Shown here: positions 31,712 through 39,476 of the stretch, one piece after another | Numbering within the stretch: position 1 is the stretch's first letter | Layout of the letters: each line of letters begins with the position of its first letter | Source of the DNA: JBOHNS01 sp050730835 | GTDB lineage: Bacteria > Patescibacteriota > Saccharimonadia > Saccharimonadales > UBA4665 | Length of the DNA: 39,479 nucleotides | NCBI GenBank assembly: GCA_050730835.1 | Contig: JBOHNS010000015.1 | Location: 1-39,479 of the forward strand | Direction of reading: 5' to 3' | Position numbers and translations under genes: made by a program | Notes under the pieces: generated by a model | What the model was told of the DNA's origin: nothing | The model's database searches: none | The model's input: the letters and a program-made list of their open reading frames with translations, nothing else

Positions 31712-33514
31712 TTGAACTGGCATCGGCGGCTTTGGGGGTTTTTAAGAAAAGCTTGGCTCGACTGGTCGTCGCGTATAGCGGTAACGGCTTTGGTGTTTTT
31801 GGTGGTTTTGGCAGCTGCTTTGTATTCGCGGCATAATTTACGGGCTTCGGTTAGCAAGGATTTTTTGTCGGCTTATCAAGCCCGGCGGGTAGCCGTTAAT
31901 AGCAACTTGGCCAAGCAATTTCAAAATTATAGTAATACCTTAAGCGGCGGCGCGGCGTTATTTAGCATTGCCAATGTGGTTTCGCAGGCTGATTGGGCGG
32001 GCTATTATCAGACCTATAATTTGCCTAATGACTATCCGGCGATTATTGGGTTGGGCTACGCACCTATTGTGGCCGAAGCCAATGTTAGCAGTTACCAGCA
32101 GGCAGCCTATTCAGCCGGCCAAAAAAACATCAAAATTACACTGGCTGGCAATCGGCAGACCTACGCGCCGATTACCTTATTAACTAATAACTTTAATAGT
32201 AAAACGGGCAAAAACTTGCTAGGCTTTGATCTGTTGCATAATCCAGCTTCGCGGCAGGCCTTAGAAAAGTCTCGTGCCAGCGGCCAGAGCGTTTTATATC
32301 GATCGCTAAATTTGCCAGGCCTTAAAAAGCAATCGGGGCTGATGATTTATCGGCCAGTTTACACGGGTGACAGTAAGCCTATAACTGCCCAACAGCGCCA
32401 GGCTCAGCTACAGGGCTATAGCTTTATGGCAATTAATTCCAAGCTGGCCCTTAAACGCATTGTGGCAGGGATGAATAATAATTTTGGCGTCTTGATTAGC
32501 CAAGCTAACCAACCAGCGCAAAGTTTTTTATACCGAACAGCTGATTTTTCTAAGCTCGCCAAGCAGCCGGCGGCTGTAATGATTAGCCAGACTCATAAAC
32601 TCGACCAGCAAAATTGGCAGCTTCGGTTTGTGGCGACGCCAGCTTTATTGTCGACTAGCGAGCGCAGCGGGCCGCAGCAAGAACTGCTGCTTGGGATTTT
32701 TGCCGGTTTGTTTTTTGCTAGTTTGGCGTGGTACTTGATAGGCAGGCGCGAACGTTATGTTGCTAAAACTCAACGTAGTACCATTCAAGCCGCCAAGGAC
32801 GACCTTTTGTTGCTGGCCTCGCACCAATTGCGTACGCCGGCCACCATTGTCAAACAATATGTCGGCATGCTGATAGAAGGCTACGCCGGCAAATTATTGC
32901 CCGAGCAAAAAGCCATGCTGGCCAACGCCTACGAAAGCAACGAACGCCAACTGGGTGTTATTAATCAAATTTTGTACGCTGCTCAGCTGGACGCCGGCCG
33001 CATTAAAATTCACACCAGCTTAGTCGATCTTAATAAGTTATTACTTGGTAGTATTAAAGCCCAATCGGCTATGGTTGCCGAGCGTCAGCAAAAGCTGACG
33101 ACCAAGCTGCCACGCAAGCACATCAAATTGCTGGCCGATGCTAATTACTTAGCAATGGTTTTCGAAAACCTGCTGACCAACGCTATAAAATACAGTTTGC
33201 CTGACGGCACGATTGCCCTCAAGGCCAGCGCCACAGACAAGGCCGCCATCATTGAAGTTAGCGACAGCGGCATTGGCATTCCAGCCAATGAGCTGAAAAC
33301 AATATTCGATAAATTCACGCGCATCAAAAACCCCGAAGCCAGCGAAGTTTCCGGCAGCGGCATTGGCTTATATTTGGCCAAAGAAATTGTTGATTTGCAC
33401 GGCGGCAGTTTGAGCGTCCGTTCGCGGCTGCAGCACGGCTCGACCTTCCGCGTTTATTTACCGCTCAAAGACAGGCCAAAATCCGGCGCGGCCGGCCAGC
33501 GGCGCAGTCGCTAA
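31712..33514 (+). CDS. CHASE-domain sensor histidine kinase
   Basis: The 600-aa protein has TM1 (about 21-40), an extracytoplasmic CHASE domain (about 75-250, with NDYPAIIGLGYAP and QSGLMIYRPVY as core motifs), TM2 (about 325-343) and a cytosolic kinase. The H-box is ASHQLRTPA with H371. The HATPase shows ENLLTNAIKYS, DSGIGIP, FDKFTR and GSGIGLYLAK. CHASE domains bind small external ligands such as cytokinin-like molecules; the ligand here is unknown. The start is TTG, since the nearby ATG at 31701 is out of frame and closes at once. Two receiver genes follow on the same strand. Confidence 0.92.
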   Translation: MNWHRRLWGFLRKAWLDWSSRIAVTALVFLVVLAAALYSRHNLRASVSKDFLSAYQARRVAVNSNLAKQFQNYSNTLSGGAALFSIANVVSQADWAGYYQTYNLPNDYPAIIGLGYAPIVAEANVSSYQQAAYSAGQKNIKITLAGNRQTYAPITLLTNNFNSKTGKNLLGFDLLHNPASRQALEKSRASGQSVLYRSLNLPGLKKQSGLMIYRPVYTGDSKPITAQQRQAQLQGYSFMAINSKLALKRIVAGMNNNFGVLISQANQPAQSFLYRTADFSKLAKQPAAVMISQTHKLDQQNWQLRFVATPALLSTSERSGPQQELLLGIFAGLFFASLAWYLIGRRERYVAKTQRSTIQAAKDDLLLLASHQLRTPATIVKQYVGMLIEGYAGKLLPEQKAMLANAYESNERQLGVINQILYAAQLDAGRIKIHTSLVDLNKLLLGSIKAQSAMVAERQQKLTTKLPRKHIKLLADANYLAMVFENLLTNAIKYSLPDGTIALKASATDKAAIIEVSDSGIGIPANELKTIFDKFTRIKNPEASEVSGSGIGLYLAKEIVDLHGGSLSVRSRLQHGSTFRVYLPLKDRPKSGAAGQRRSR

Positions 33515-33600
33515 AAGTTGCTTGTCGCCAGACGGTTGGACTTATTGATTAAACAACTGTATATTAGAACTTGTCCTACTTTAAAGCAAGATCATTTCAA

Positions 33601-33996
33601 ATGAGCCGCATATTAATCATCGAGGACGAAAAAATGTTGCGCGACGCTTTCGCCTTGCTTTTAACCAGTGTCGGCCACAAGATAGAACTGGCCGAAAACG
33701 GCCGAGTCGGCCTGAAGCAGACCGAGCAAGCTCGCCCCGATTTAATTATTTTAGATATGCTGATGCCGGTCATGGACGGTTTGCAATTCTTAAAAGCCGC
33801 CGCCAAACTGTCGGATTTTAGCAAAGTTAAGATTTTGGTTATGAGTAATCTGTCGGATCCGGTCAAACCGGCCGACATCAAAAAATATAATTTGGCCAAA
33901 CCGCTGCTGAAATCCGAATTATCGCCAGTCGAGCTGGTCAAAGTGGTCGATAAAACTTTGCAGCGCCAGCCTATTTCTAGTAAAAGCAAAGGATAA
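33601..33996 (+). CDS. Single-domain response regulator
   Basis: The 131-aa receiver starts MSRILIIEDE. It has phospho-acceptor Asp in LIILDMLMP, Ser switch in LVMSN and Lys in LLKSE, followed by a short basic Ser/Lys tail. It has no output domain. It lies 86 nt after the CHASE kinase gene and 2 nt before a second receiver gene, so the three are probably one signalling unit. The ATG at 33601 is preferred to a TTG 30 nt earlier. Confidence 0.88.
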   Translation: MSRILIIEDEKMLRDAFALLLTSVGHKIELAENGRVGLKQTEQARPDLIILDMLMPVMDGLQFLKAAAKLSDFSKVKILVMSNLSDPVKPADIKKYNLAKPLLKSELSPVELVKVVDKTLQRQPISSKSKG

Positions 33997-33998
33997 TT

Positions 33999-34364
33999 AT
34001 GCCGAAAAAAATTTTAGTCGTAGAAGACGACAAAAACTTAAATGATATTTATAAGACAATTTTAACCAGCCACGGTTACACGGTGCTGACGGCGTTTGAC
34101 GGTTCAAAAGCGCTGGATTTAATCGGTTCGGCGCAGCTTGATTTGCTTTTGCTCGATATGAATTTGCCGCGTCTCGGAGGGCTGGAAGTTTTGCGCCGGG
34201 CCCGGTCAGATAAGCTGGCTTTGCCGCCAACCATAATATTTTCTAACCAGGAACTGCCGGACGAAATCGACGAAGCTTATCGCCTCGGCGCTAGCCGCTA
34301 TTTGCTCAAAGCCTGGGCCTCGCCCAAGGAACTAGCCAGCGTGGTGGCGGAAACGCTAGCGTAA
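33999..34364 (+). CDS. Second single-domain response regulator
   Basis: The 121-aa receiver has the acidic pair VEDD, phospho-acceptor Asp in LLLLDMNLP, Ser in IIFSNQ and Lys in YLLKAW. No DNA-binding domain. It lies 2 nt after the other receiver. The two share little sequence beyond the fold, so they may split or relay signals from the upstream CHASE kinase. Confidence 0.88.
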   Translation: MPKKILVVEDDKNLNDIYKTILTSHGYTVLTAFDGSKALDLIGSAQLDLLLLDMNLPRLGGLEVLRRARSDKLALPPTIIFSNQELPDEIDEAYRLGASRYLLKAWASPKELASVVAETLA

Positions 34365-34368
34365 AAGA

Positions 34369-34464
34369 TATCAGGTAGCAAGTAGCAGATAACAAGCTTT
34401 TAGCTTTGCAGGTTGCTCCCCGCCACTTGCTACATCTCTGCCAAATGCTACCTGCTACCTGATA
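34369..34464. terminator. Long hairpin between convergent genes
   Basis: A 19-bp stem with one mismatch joins 34369-34387 to 34446-34464 (arms built from GGTAGCA and TGCTACC words), with a 58-nt loop holding further TAGC-type repeats. It separates the second receiver gene from the convergent Crp/Fnr gene and could terminate both. Confidence 0.55.
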
Positions 34465-34478
34465 AATGCTAGCTTGCG

Positions 34479-35150
34479 CTAGCGCAGCGGGTTGGCAAAA
34501 TCGTCTTCATTGCGCAGTTCCAGCAACTTTGGTTTATTGACGCTGTAAATTTTGCCTTGGTAATCGATGACTTTGTCGCGGCGCAGTTTGGCCAGTTCGT
34601 GGGCCGTGGTTTCACGCGTCAAACCGACCATGCCGGCCAGCGTCTGGTGCGTCAGCCGCAGGTTGATTTTGCAATAATCTTTGGCCGTGTCTTCGCCAAA
34701 ACGCATAATTAAATAGTGCAGTAAATTAACAATTTTTTCGCTACTGCGCGATTGTTCCAGGGCGTTAATGTGCATATTGGCGCCAACGTACAGGCGCATA
34801 AAATTGTTTAGTAGCGTCGGCAAAATGTCTGGATTGGAGGTAGTTTCTTTGATCAAAACATCTTTTGGGATGGTATACAGTTGGCAGTCAGAAAAGGCTT
34901 CGTAAAAATAAAAAGCGGCGCTGGCTCCGCCCAGCAGCCAAGATTCCGGTACAATATCATAGGCCGTACTAAAAGTTATAATCTGCTCTTCGCCCGTAGA
35001 AGTAATATTGTAAGTCTTTACAATACCGGATTTTATAACATAGACATAGCGCGGCACCTCGCCCTGAAACAGCAAAGTGTGCCCGCGCTTCAATTTGCGC
35101 ACCGGATAATTACTCAAAAAATTATTGAGCTGGTCGGCAATCGTTGTCAA
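34479..35150 (-). CDS. Crp/Fnr-family transcription regulator
   Basis: The 223-aa protein has an N-terminal cyclic-nucleotide-binding-like beta-barrel (about 12-115: RGHTLLFQGEVPRYVYVIKSG) and a C-terminal winged helix (about 150-215), with recognition helix region LAGMVGLTRETTAHELAKLRR. The cysteine cluster of oxygen-sensing FNR is absent, and the cAMP-binding RxS signature is not evident, so the ligand is open. The start appears to be TTG with an excellent Shine-Dalgarno (AAGGAGG). It faces the signalling genes convergently. Its targets cannot be read here. Confidence 0.88.
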   Translation of the reverse strand: MTTIADQLNNFLSNYPVRKLKRGHTLLFQGEVPRYVYVIKSGIVKTYNITSTGEEQIITFSTAYDIVPESWLLGGASAAFYFYEAFSDCQLYTIPKDVLIKETTSNPDILPTLLNNFMRLYVGANMHINALEQSRSSEKIVNLLHYLIMRFGEDTAKDYCKINLRLTHQTLAGMVGLTRETTAHELAKLRRDKVIDYQGKIYSVNKPKLLELRNEDDFANPLR

Positions 35151-35370
35151 AACGTTTTAACCTCCTTATCGGCTTGGCAAACTAGACTATCATAATTATA
35201 TAATAGGTCAGCGCCTAATGAAAGTTAAATCTTATAATTATTGCTGAGCCGATCTAAGCACCGGCTGGCGCTTAAAAGTTGTCATTACAGCAATTAAAGT
35301 GTAAAATCATCTTTGTTAATGTGTGGACTCAGGCGAGCCATTTTTTGGCGGCTTTACTGTAAGGAGTTTT

Positions 35371-36042
35371 ATGATTGTTGACGATTATTATTTGCGGCTA
35401 TCGCGGTTCAAGCTGGCCGGATTCGAACGGCGGCAAAGGCGCAAACAAAAATCGATTAAGCAAATTCTGATGCCGGCGGGTGGCGCTAAAATTGCTGATT
35501 TTAAGCATTTGATGGATATTACTTATGGCGGTTTTGGGCAGCTCCAGCAAATTTTTAAGCGGCGCATTTTAGCAAAACTTAAGCTATTTAACGCAAAAAG
35601 CCCGAGACTAAAGCGCGTCATAATTGCCGGTGGCCTAATTAGCGCCGCAGTTGTAACATTATTAATCATGGTTTTAGCTTCGGCTGCGGTCAATAATCAA
35701 TCTTACGCTCGGGCGCACAGCCCGTCTGCTAGCGGCAGTTTGGCCTTTGCGTCGGGCGCTAAGCCGCCGCCAATTAGCGCTAGCGGCGGCCAAGTTAAAT
35801 TTAGTTTTGTGGTGCGTAATGCCAGCAATTTTCGCGCGCGCTACCAATATTTAGTCTTGGTGACGAGCGATAAAGGCACGACAGTGGTCGATGGCAAAAA
35901 ACTTGACCTGGCTGCCGCTAGCTCCAGCGCCCAACAACCGGAAAATGTTATTTTGCAACCATCGGCTGCGCCAACCCAAAAAATCAGCGTCGAGCTGCCC
36001 GGCCAACAGCAAATAATTAGCTTTAACGTGCACAGGCGCTAG
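35371..36042 (+). CDS. Single-pass membrane protein of unknown function
   Basis: The 223-aa protein has a basic cytosolic N-terminus (about 1-85, FERRQRRKQKSIK), one transmembrane helix (about 88-110) and an extracytoplasmic C-terminus with an immunoglobulin-like beta pattern (VKFSFVVRNASNFRARYQYLVLV, IILQP-type strands). The ATG at 35371 with AAGGAG at 5 nt is preferred over a GTG 48 nt upstream. No family is recognised. Confidence 0.65.
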   Translation: MIVDDYYLRLSRFKLAGFERRQRRKQKSIKQILMPAGGAKIADFKHLMDITYGGFGQLQQIFKRRILAKLKLFNAKSPRLKRVIIAGGLISAAVVTLLIMVLASAAVNNQSYARAHSPSASGSLAFASGAKPPPISASGGQVKFSFVVRNASNFRARYQYLVLVTSDKGTTVVDGKKLDLAAASSSAQQPENVILQPSAAPTQKISVELPGQQQIISFNVHRR

Positions 36043-36103
36043 ACGATTTTTGGGCGTATAGTTGCTAAAACTATCGCCGAGCGCGGCGCGGTATTGGCAT
36101 TAT

Positions 36104-36249
36104 AATTCCTAAGTATAGAATTATAGACCGTTGCCGAAAGCCCCAATTATTGAACAAATTAATGATGTTGCTGGCGCGCTCATCTGGATAAATAGTTGCG
36201 CTAGTGCTTGGGGCTGGAATAAAAAGTTGTTCAATAGCGGTCATTCGGC
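36104..36249. other. Segment with crossing inverted repeats (possible structured RNA)
   Basis: After a perfect 8-bp hairpin (arms TATAATTC/GAATTATA near 36101-36125) there are four perfect inverted pairs: GACCG 36126-36130/36238-36242, GCCGAA 36133-36138/36244-36249, AGCCCCAA 36139-36146/36208-36215 and TATTGAACAA 36148-36157/36227-36236. The first two cross each other, and so do the last two. This allows either pseudoknots or two alternative folds. A 57-70 residue minus-strand frame overlaps it but has no ribosome binding site. Confidence 0.45.
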
Positions 36250-36334
36250 TTAAGTGCAGCGAAAAATTGGCGGCGCGCGGCATTTGTCAATTTAGCCCTA
36301 AGACAATTAGCTTTGGCCGCTGGTGGCCTCAAGC

Positions 36335-38092
36335 CTAAACGGCTTGTTCTAGGGCGCGGGTTTCGTCTAGCCGAATTTCGCCGCCGGAATCTTCCTGGTG
36401 GATGTATTTTTTGCCGCGCAGCCACGAGGCGATGGCGGCTAGCACGAATAGCGCTAGCGAAAAGCTGAAGGCGATTTTTAGACCGTGAATGAAAGGTCCT
36501 GAAATTAATTTTGGGAAAAATGATTTGCTAGTGATAGTGTTAGCGTTTTGTTTGGGCAAGCTAGCTAAAACTTTTGGCGGCACTAGATTTTTCATTGGAT
36601 TGTAACCTAGAAAGGCCGCGAACAAGCTACCGACTGGCGGTTCGCTAGCAACTTGACGGGCGACATTTGCCGGCACGTGCTGGGCTTCCAGCCGGCTAGC
36701 CATGGCGCTAGGCAGGGTCGAAGCTAGGCCGACAATCATTAGGCTAAAGAATATGCCGATGGATAAAACCATGCCGGCGTTCATTGTGGTCGAGCGCATG
36801 CCGCTAGCCTGGCCTCGCTGAGATGCCGGAACGGAATTCATAATGCCAGTGCTATTGGGCGCCGCGAATAAGCCGGAGCCGACACCATTTAGGAATATAA
36901 ATAGCGCGAACAACAAAAATGGAAAATTACCCGGCAGCGTCATTAATAACGCGAAGCTGGCAGCGCCGAGTAGCATGCCGCCGGTCGCGAATGGTCTGGC
37001 GCCATATTTATCCGACAAATAGCCCGATAGCGGTCCAGAAATCAAAAATCCGGCTGTTAGCGGCAGCAAATAAATTCCAGCCCAAAGCGGCGTAGAAGCA
37101 AAGCTGTAGCCGTGCAGCGGCAGCCAAATTCCCTGCAGCCAAATAATCAGCATAAACTGCAATCCGCCGCGGCCGATCGCCGCGAACAAGCTGGAAATAT
37201 TACCCATAGTAAATGGCCGGATTTTGAAAAGTTTCAAATTGAACATTGGTTGTTTGACTCGTTGTTCAACAAAAACGAAAGCCGCTAGTAGCGCCAAACC
37301 GCCAATCAAAAGCGCTAGAACTTTCGGGCTTTCCCAGCTCATTTCGTGGTTGCCATACGGCTGGATGCCGTAAGTTATGCCGATTAGAATAGCAATTAGC
37401 CCGGCTCCAAAAGTAATATTGCCGATGTAATCAATCTTTTCTTTAGCTTTTTTGACGGCCGTTTCGTGCAATTTCATGTAGGCCCAAACGGTGCCGAAAA
37501 TCCCGACTGGCACGCTCACCCAAAAGACTAACCGCCAATCAACGTCAGCCAAAAGCCCGCCGACAATCAGCCCGATAAACGCTCCGCCGATGCCAGCGAT
37601 TGTGTTAATGCCAAGTGCCAAACCGCGCTTCGTTTCCGGAAAAGCATCGACCAAAATGGCCGCCGAATTGGCCATCAAAAACGCGCCGCCAATTCCCTGC
37701 ACGACGCGCATAAAAATTATCCACAGCGCCGCGCTTTTGCCCATTCCCGGCGTCAACGCCAACGCGATTGAAGCCACGGTAAAAACGGCAAAGCCGGCAT
37801 TATAAAGTTTCGTCCGGCCATACATATCGCCCAGCCGGCCAAAAGCCACGACCAGCACGGCCGTGGCCACCATGTAGCCCATCAGCGTCCACAATAAATA
37901 ATTGATATTGCCAGCGCCCAGCGGATTTAAGTGAATGCCGCGGAAAATCGCCGGCAAGGAAATAATCAAAATCGAAGAGTTGATGCTAGCCATCAACACG
38001 CCGAGCGTGGTGTTGGAAAGGGCAATCCATTTATAATTTTTGGAATCTTTGACCGGCCGCTTGGCTGGTTTTTTGAATTTTAATTTAAGCAC
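36335..38092 (-). CDS. MFS transporter, DHA2 (14-TM) drug:H+ antiporter type
   Basis: The 585-aa protein has about 14 membrane helices, the size of EmrB/QacA-type exporters. Motif A is GRLGDMYGRTKLYN and an antiporter-type motif C region is GIGGAFIGLIVGG. The soluble C-terminus is short and acidic. It would expel toxic or signalling molecules in exchange for protons. It overlaps the upstream isochorismatase-like gene by 8 nt and is in one operon with it and the MarR gene, which suggests substrate-responsive efflux. Confidence 0.9.
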   Translation of the reverse strand: MLKLKFKKPAKRPVKDSKNYKWIALSNTTLGVLMASINSSILIISLPAIFRGIHLNPLGAGNINYLLWTLMGYMVATAVLVVAFGRLGDMYGRTKLYNAGFAVFTVASIALALTPGMGKSAALWIIFMRVVQGIGGAFLMANSAAILVDAFPETKRGLALGINTIAGIGGAFIGLIVGGLLADVDWRLVFWVSVPVGIFGTVWAYMKLHETAVKKAKEKIDYIGNITFGAGLIAILIGITYGIQPYGNHEMSWESPKVLALLIGGLALLAAFVFVEQRVKQPMFNLKLFKIRPFTMGNISSLFAAIGRGGLQFMLIIWLQGIWLPLHGYSFASTPLWAGIYLLPLTAGFLISGPLSGYLSDKYGARPFATGGMLLGAASFALLMTLPGNFPFLLFALFIFLNGVGSGLFAAPNSTGIMNSVPASQRGQASGMRSTTMNAGMVLSIGIFFSLMIVGLASTLPSAMASRLEAQHVPANVARQVASEPPVGSLFAAFLGYNPMKNLVPPKVLASLPKQNANTITSKSFFPKLISGPFIHGLKIAFSFSLALFVLAAIASWLRGKKYIHQEDSGGEIRLDETRALEQAV

Positions 38093-38666
38093 TTTTTGCT
38101 CCTGATAATTTTGTTATCCAATCGCTAGAACTAATAACTTCGGCTTGCCGCGGAAAAACTTTTTCGGTTAAAACCTGGTGCACTGCTTGGTCGCTATCGG
38201 CGCAGCAATCTTCCAGCACGGTAATTTGGTAATCTTTGTCGGCGCTGGCGCGCAAAGTCGATAACACTACGCCGCTTGTGGCGATGCCGGTTAAGACTAA
38301 ATGCTTTATATTTTGGGCTTGTAAAATCATTTCTAAATCACTGCCGGCAAAGGCGCTGACGCGCTTTTTGGCAATTACCAGTTCCCCTTTTCGCGGCTCA
38401 ATAGCTGGCTGCGTAGCTGGGCTGTCCGCTGTCATTGACGCGCCGGAATTTTCGGCCGCAATCCGCGCGAACATTTTATTTCTAGGATTCATTTCGGGAA
38501 ATCCGTCGCGGAAGCGCACTATTACAAACATAACTGGCATTTTGTCTGCCCGTGCGGCTTCGACCGCTTTGGTAACTTTTGCTAAATAATCGTCGGCTTT
38601 ATCGCCCAAACTTTGAACAATTCCGTTCTGCACGTCCATGACCAATAAGGCGCTTTTTTCTGGCAT
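38085..38666 (-). CDS. Isochorismatase-family hydrolase lacking the usual cysteine
   Basis: The 193-aa protein has the isochorismatase fold: VMDVQNGI with the catalytic Asp, VIAKKRVSAF with the catalytic Lys, and LVLTGIATSGVVLSTLRAS. In cysteine hydrolases of this fold (nicotinamidase, N-carbamoylsarcosine amidase) the nucleophilic Cys sits where Gly is found here (TSGVV). True isochorismatases also lack that Cys and use a different mechanism, so a vinyl-ether or other cysteine-independent hydrolysis is possible. Located between marR-like and MFS genes, it may modify the compound the pump exports. Confidence 0.85.
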   Translation of the reverse strand: MPEKSALLVMDVQNGIVQSLGDKADDYLAKVTKAVEAARADKMPVMFVIVRFRDGFPEMNPRNKMFARIAAENSGASMTADSPATQPAIEPRKGELVIAKKRVSAFAGSDLEMILQAQNIKHLVLTGIATSGVVLSTLRASADKDYQITVLEDCCADSDQAVHQVLTEKVFPRQAEVISSSDWITKLSGAKSA

Positions 38667-38667
38667 A

Positions 38668-39108
38668 TTATTCCCCTTTCTTTGATTCTAAATTTGTAAT
38701 TGCCTGGTTAATAAATTGCTCAAATTTCGTCTTATCGGCTTTGTTAAAACCCTTTAGCATGGTTTTGGAAATAGCCTCGGCGGGATTAGGAATTGCATAC
38801 AAAATTTGTTCACCCTCGGTTGTTAAGGTTAATGATTTTACACGCCGATCGCTGCTACTAGTTTGCCGTGATATCCAGCCCTTTTGTTCTAGCGCCCCAG
38901 TTATGGCGCAAACTGTGGCCGGTTCGATTTTCATAATTGCAATCAACTGGCTCTGGGCTAGCTGGCCGGATTTTTTAATGTAAAACAGCACCTGAAATTG
39001 GCTGCGCGCGATGCCTGCCCCGCGCAACAGGGCGTCGATATTATGGTTAATTAAAAGGTATTGTCGTTTGACTAATCGGGTAAATTCGGCGGGTTCGGTT
39101 TCACGCAT
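38668..39108 (-). CDS. MarR-family transcription regulator
   Basis: The 146-aa winged-helix protein shows the MarR layout: N-terminal dimer helix, helix-turn-helix with QLAQSQLIAIMKIEPATVCAITGALEQKGWI, then the wing RQTSSSDRRVKSLTLT (the conserved DRR) and a C-terminal dimer helix. MarR proteins are usually repressors released by a small ligand. A perfect 12-bp palindrome just upstream of its start, on the predicted transcription start, suggests autorepression of the whole operon. Confidence 0.92.
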   Translation of the reverse strand: MRETEPAEFTRLVKRQYLLINHNIDALLRGAGIARSQFQVLFYIKKSGQLAQSQLIAIMKIEPATVCAITGALEQKGWISRQTSSSDRRVKSLTLTTEGEQILYAIPNPAEAISKTMLKGFNKADKTKFEQFINQAITNLESKKGE

Positions 39109-39113
39109 AATAT

Positions 39114-39125
39114 TTAGGTACCTAA
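39114..39125. promoter_or_regulatory. Probable MarR operator
   Basis: TTAGGTACCTAA is a perfect palindrome 5 nt before the MarR ATG. It lies on or next to the expected transcription start of the promoter at 39130-39159, a typical position for MarR autorepression. Confidence 0.6.
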
Positions 39126-39129
39126 CTAA

Positions 39130-39159
39130 TTGTAGCAGCTGCAGCCATTGATTAACAAG
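39130..39159 (-). promoter_or_regulatory. Promoter of the MarR operon
   Basis: On the minus strand TTGTTA and TACAAT are separated by 18 nt. The predicted start is about 7 nt further, inside or at the edge of the TTAGGTACCTAA palindrome. Confidence 0.55.
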
Positions 39160-39166
39160 TCCCTAT

Positions 39167-39196
39167 TTTAAAATTTTTATAACTAAAAATTTTAAA
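39167..39196. terminator. AT-only perfect hairpin
   Basis: A perfect 13-bp stem (inner arms TTAAAATTTTTA and TAAAAATTTTAA) surrounds a 4-nt loop between the MarR promoter and the right-edge segment. It may terminate transcripts or mark a divergent promoter region. Confidence 0.45.
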
Positions 39197-39286
39197 GTCT
39201 GGTTATTTTAGATCAACCCGGAATTTAAGTTTTGACATTAATCAGCCGAAAAATTGGCAGCGGCTTACGAAAATCATAATAACAAG

Positions 39287-39433
39287 CTTGGCCCCGGGGA
39301 CTTAGATGACATCGTTTGCAGCTGCCATTCTGGGAGCCAGCTTCTGTGGGCAGCAGCTTGGCGACCGCCCCAGCGACTACGAGATTTTCCTTTCAAGGAA
39401 AATCTCTGTCGTTGAACCGAAACAACTCTCGAA
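39287..39433 (+). ncRNA. Possible structured noncoding RNA, class unknown
   Basis: No protein gene is supported here. The plus strand shows successive stems: AGCTGCC/GGCAGC(A)GCT with an inner CTGG/CCAG, a perfect 12-bp hairpin at 39381-39406 (arm GAGATTTTCCTT) and GTTG/CAAC near 39410-39425. A strong terminator hairpin follows. TTGGCA with ATAATA about 16 nt further (about 39254-39280) could be the promoter. I could not match it to tmRNA, SRP RNA, RNase P RNA or 6S RNA from recalled signature sequences. Confidence 0.35.
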
Positions 39434-39476
39434 CCATGAAAAAAGCAGCAGCACAAAGCTGCCACTTTTTTCATGG
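39434..39476. terminator. Bidirectional terminator at the right edge
   Basis: CCATGAAAAAAG (39434-39445) pairs with CTTTTTTCATGG (39465-39476), with an inner GCAGC/GCTGC stem and a CA/CA bubble. It resembles the terminator right after tRNA-Glu (arm starts AATGAAAAAGG). Confidence 0.7.

Noticed and set aside
36071..36283. 70-residue minus-strand ORF after the MFS gene
   Set aside because: No Shine-Dalgarno or close -10 element, and it overlaps the crossing inverted repeats; kept only as an alternative reading of that segment.
39274..39474. 66-residue minus-strand open frame at the right edge
   Set aside because: It lies over strong hairpins and a terminator, lacks a ribosome binding site and has a low-complexity composition.
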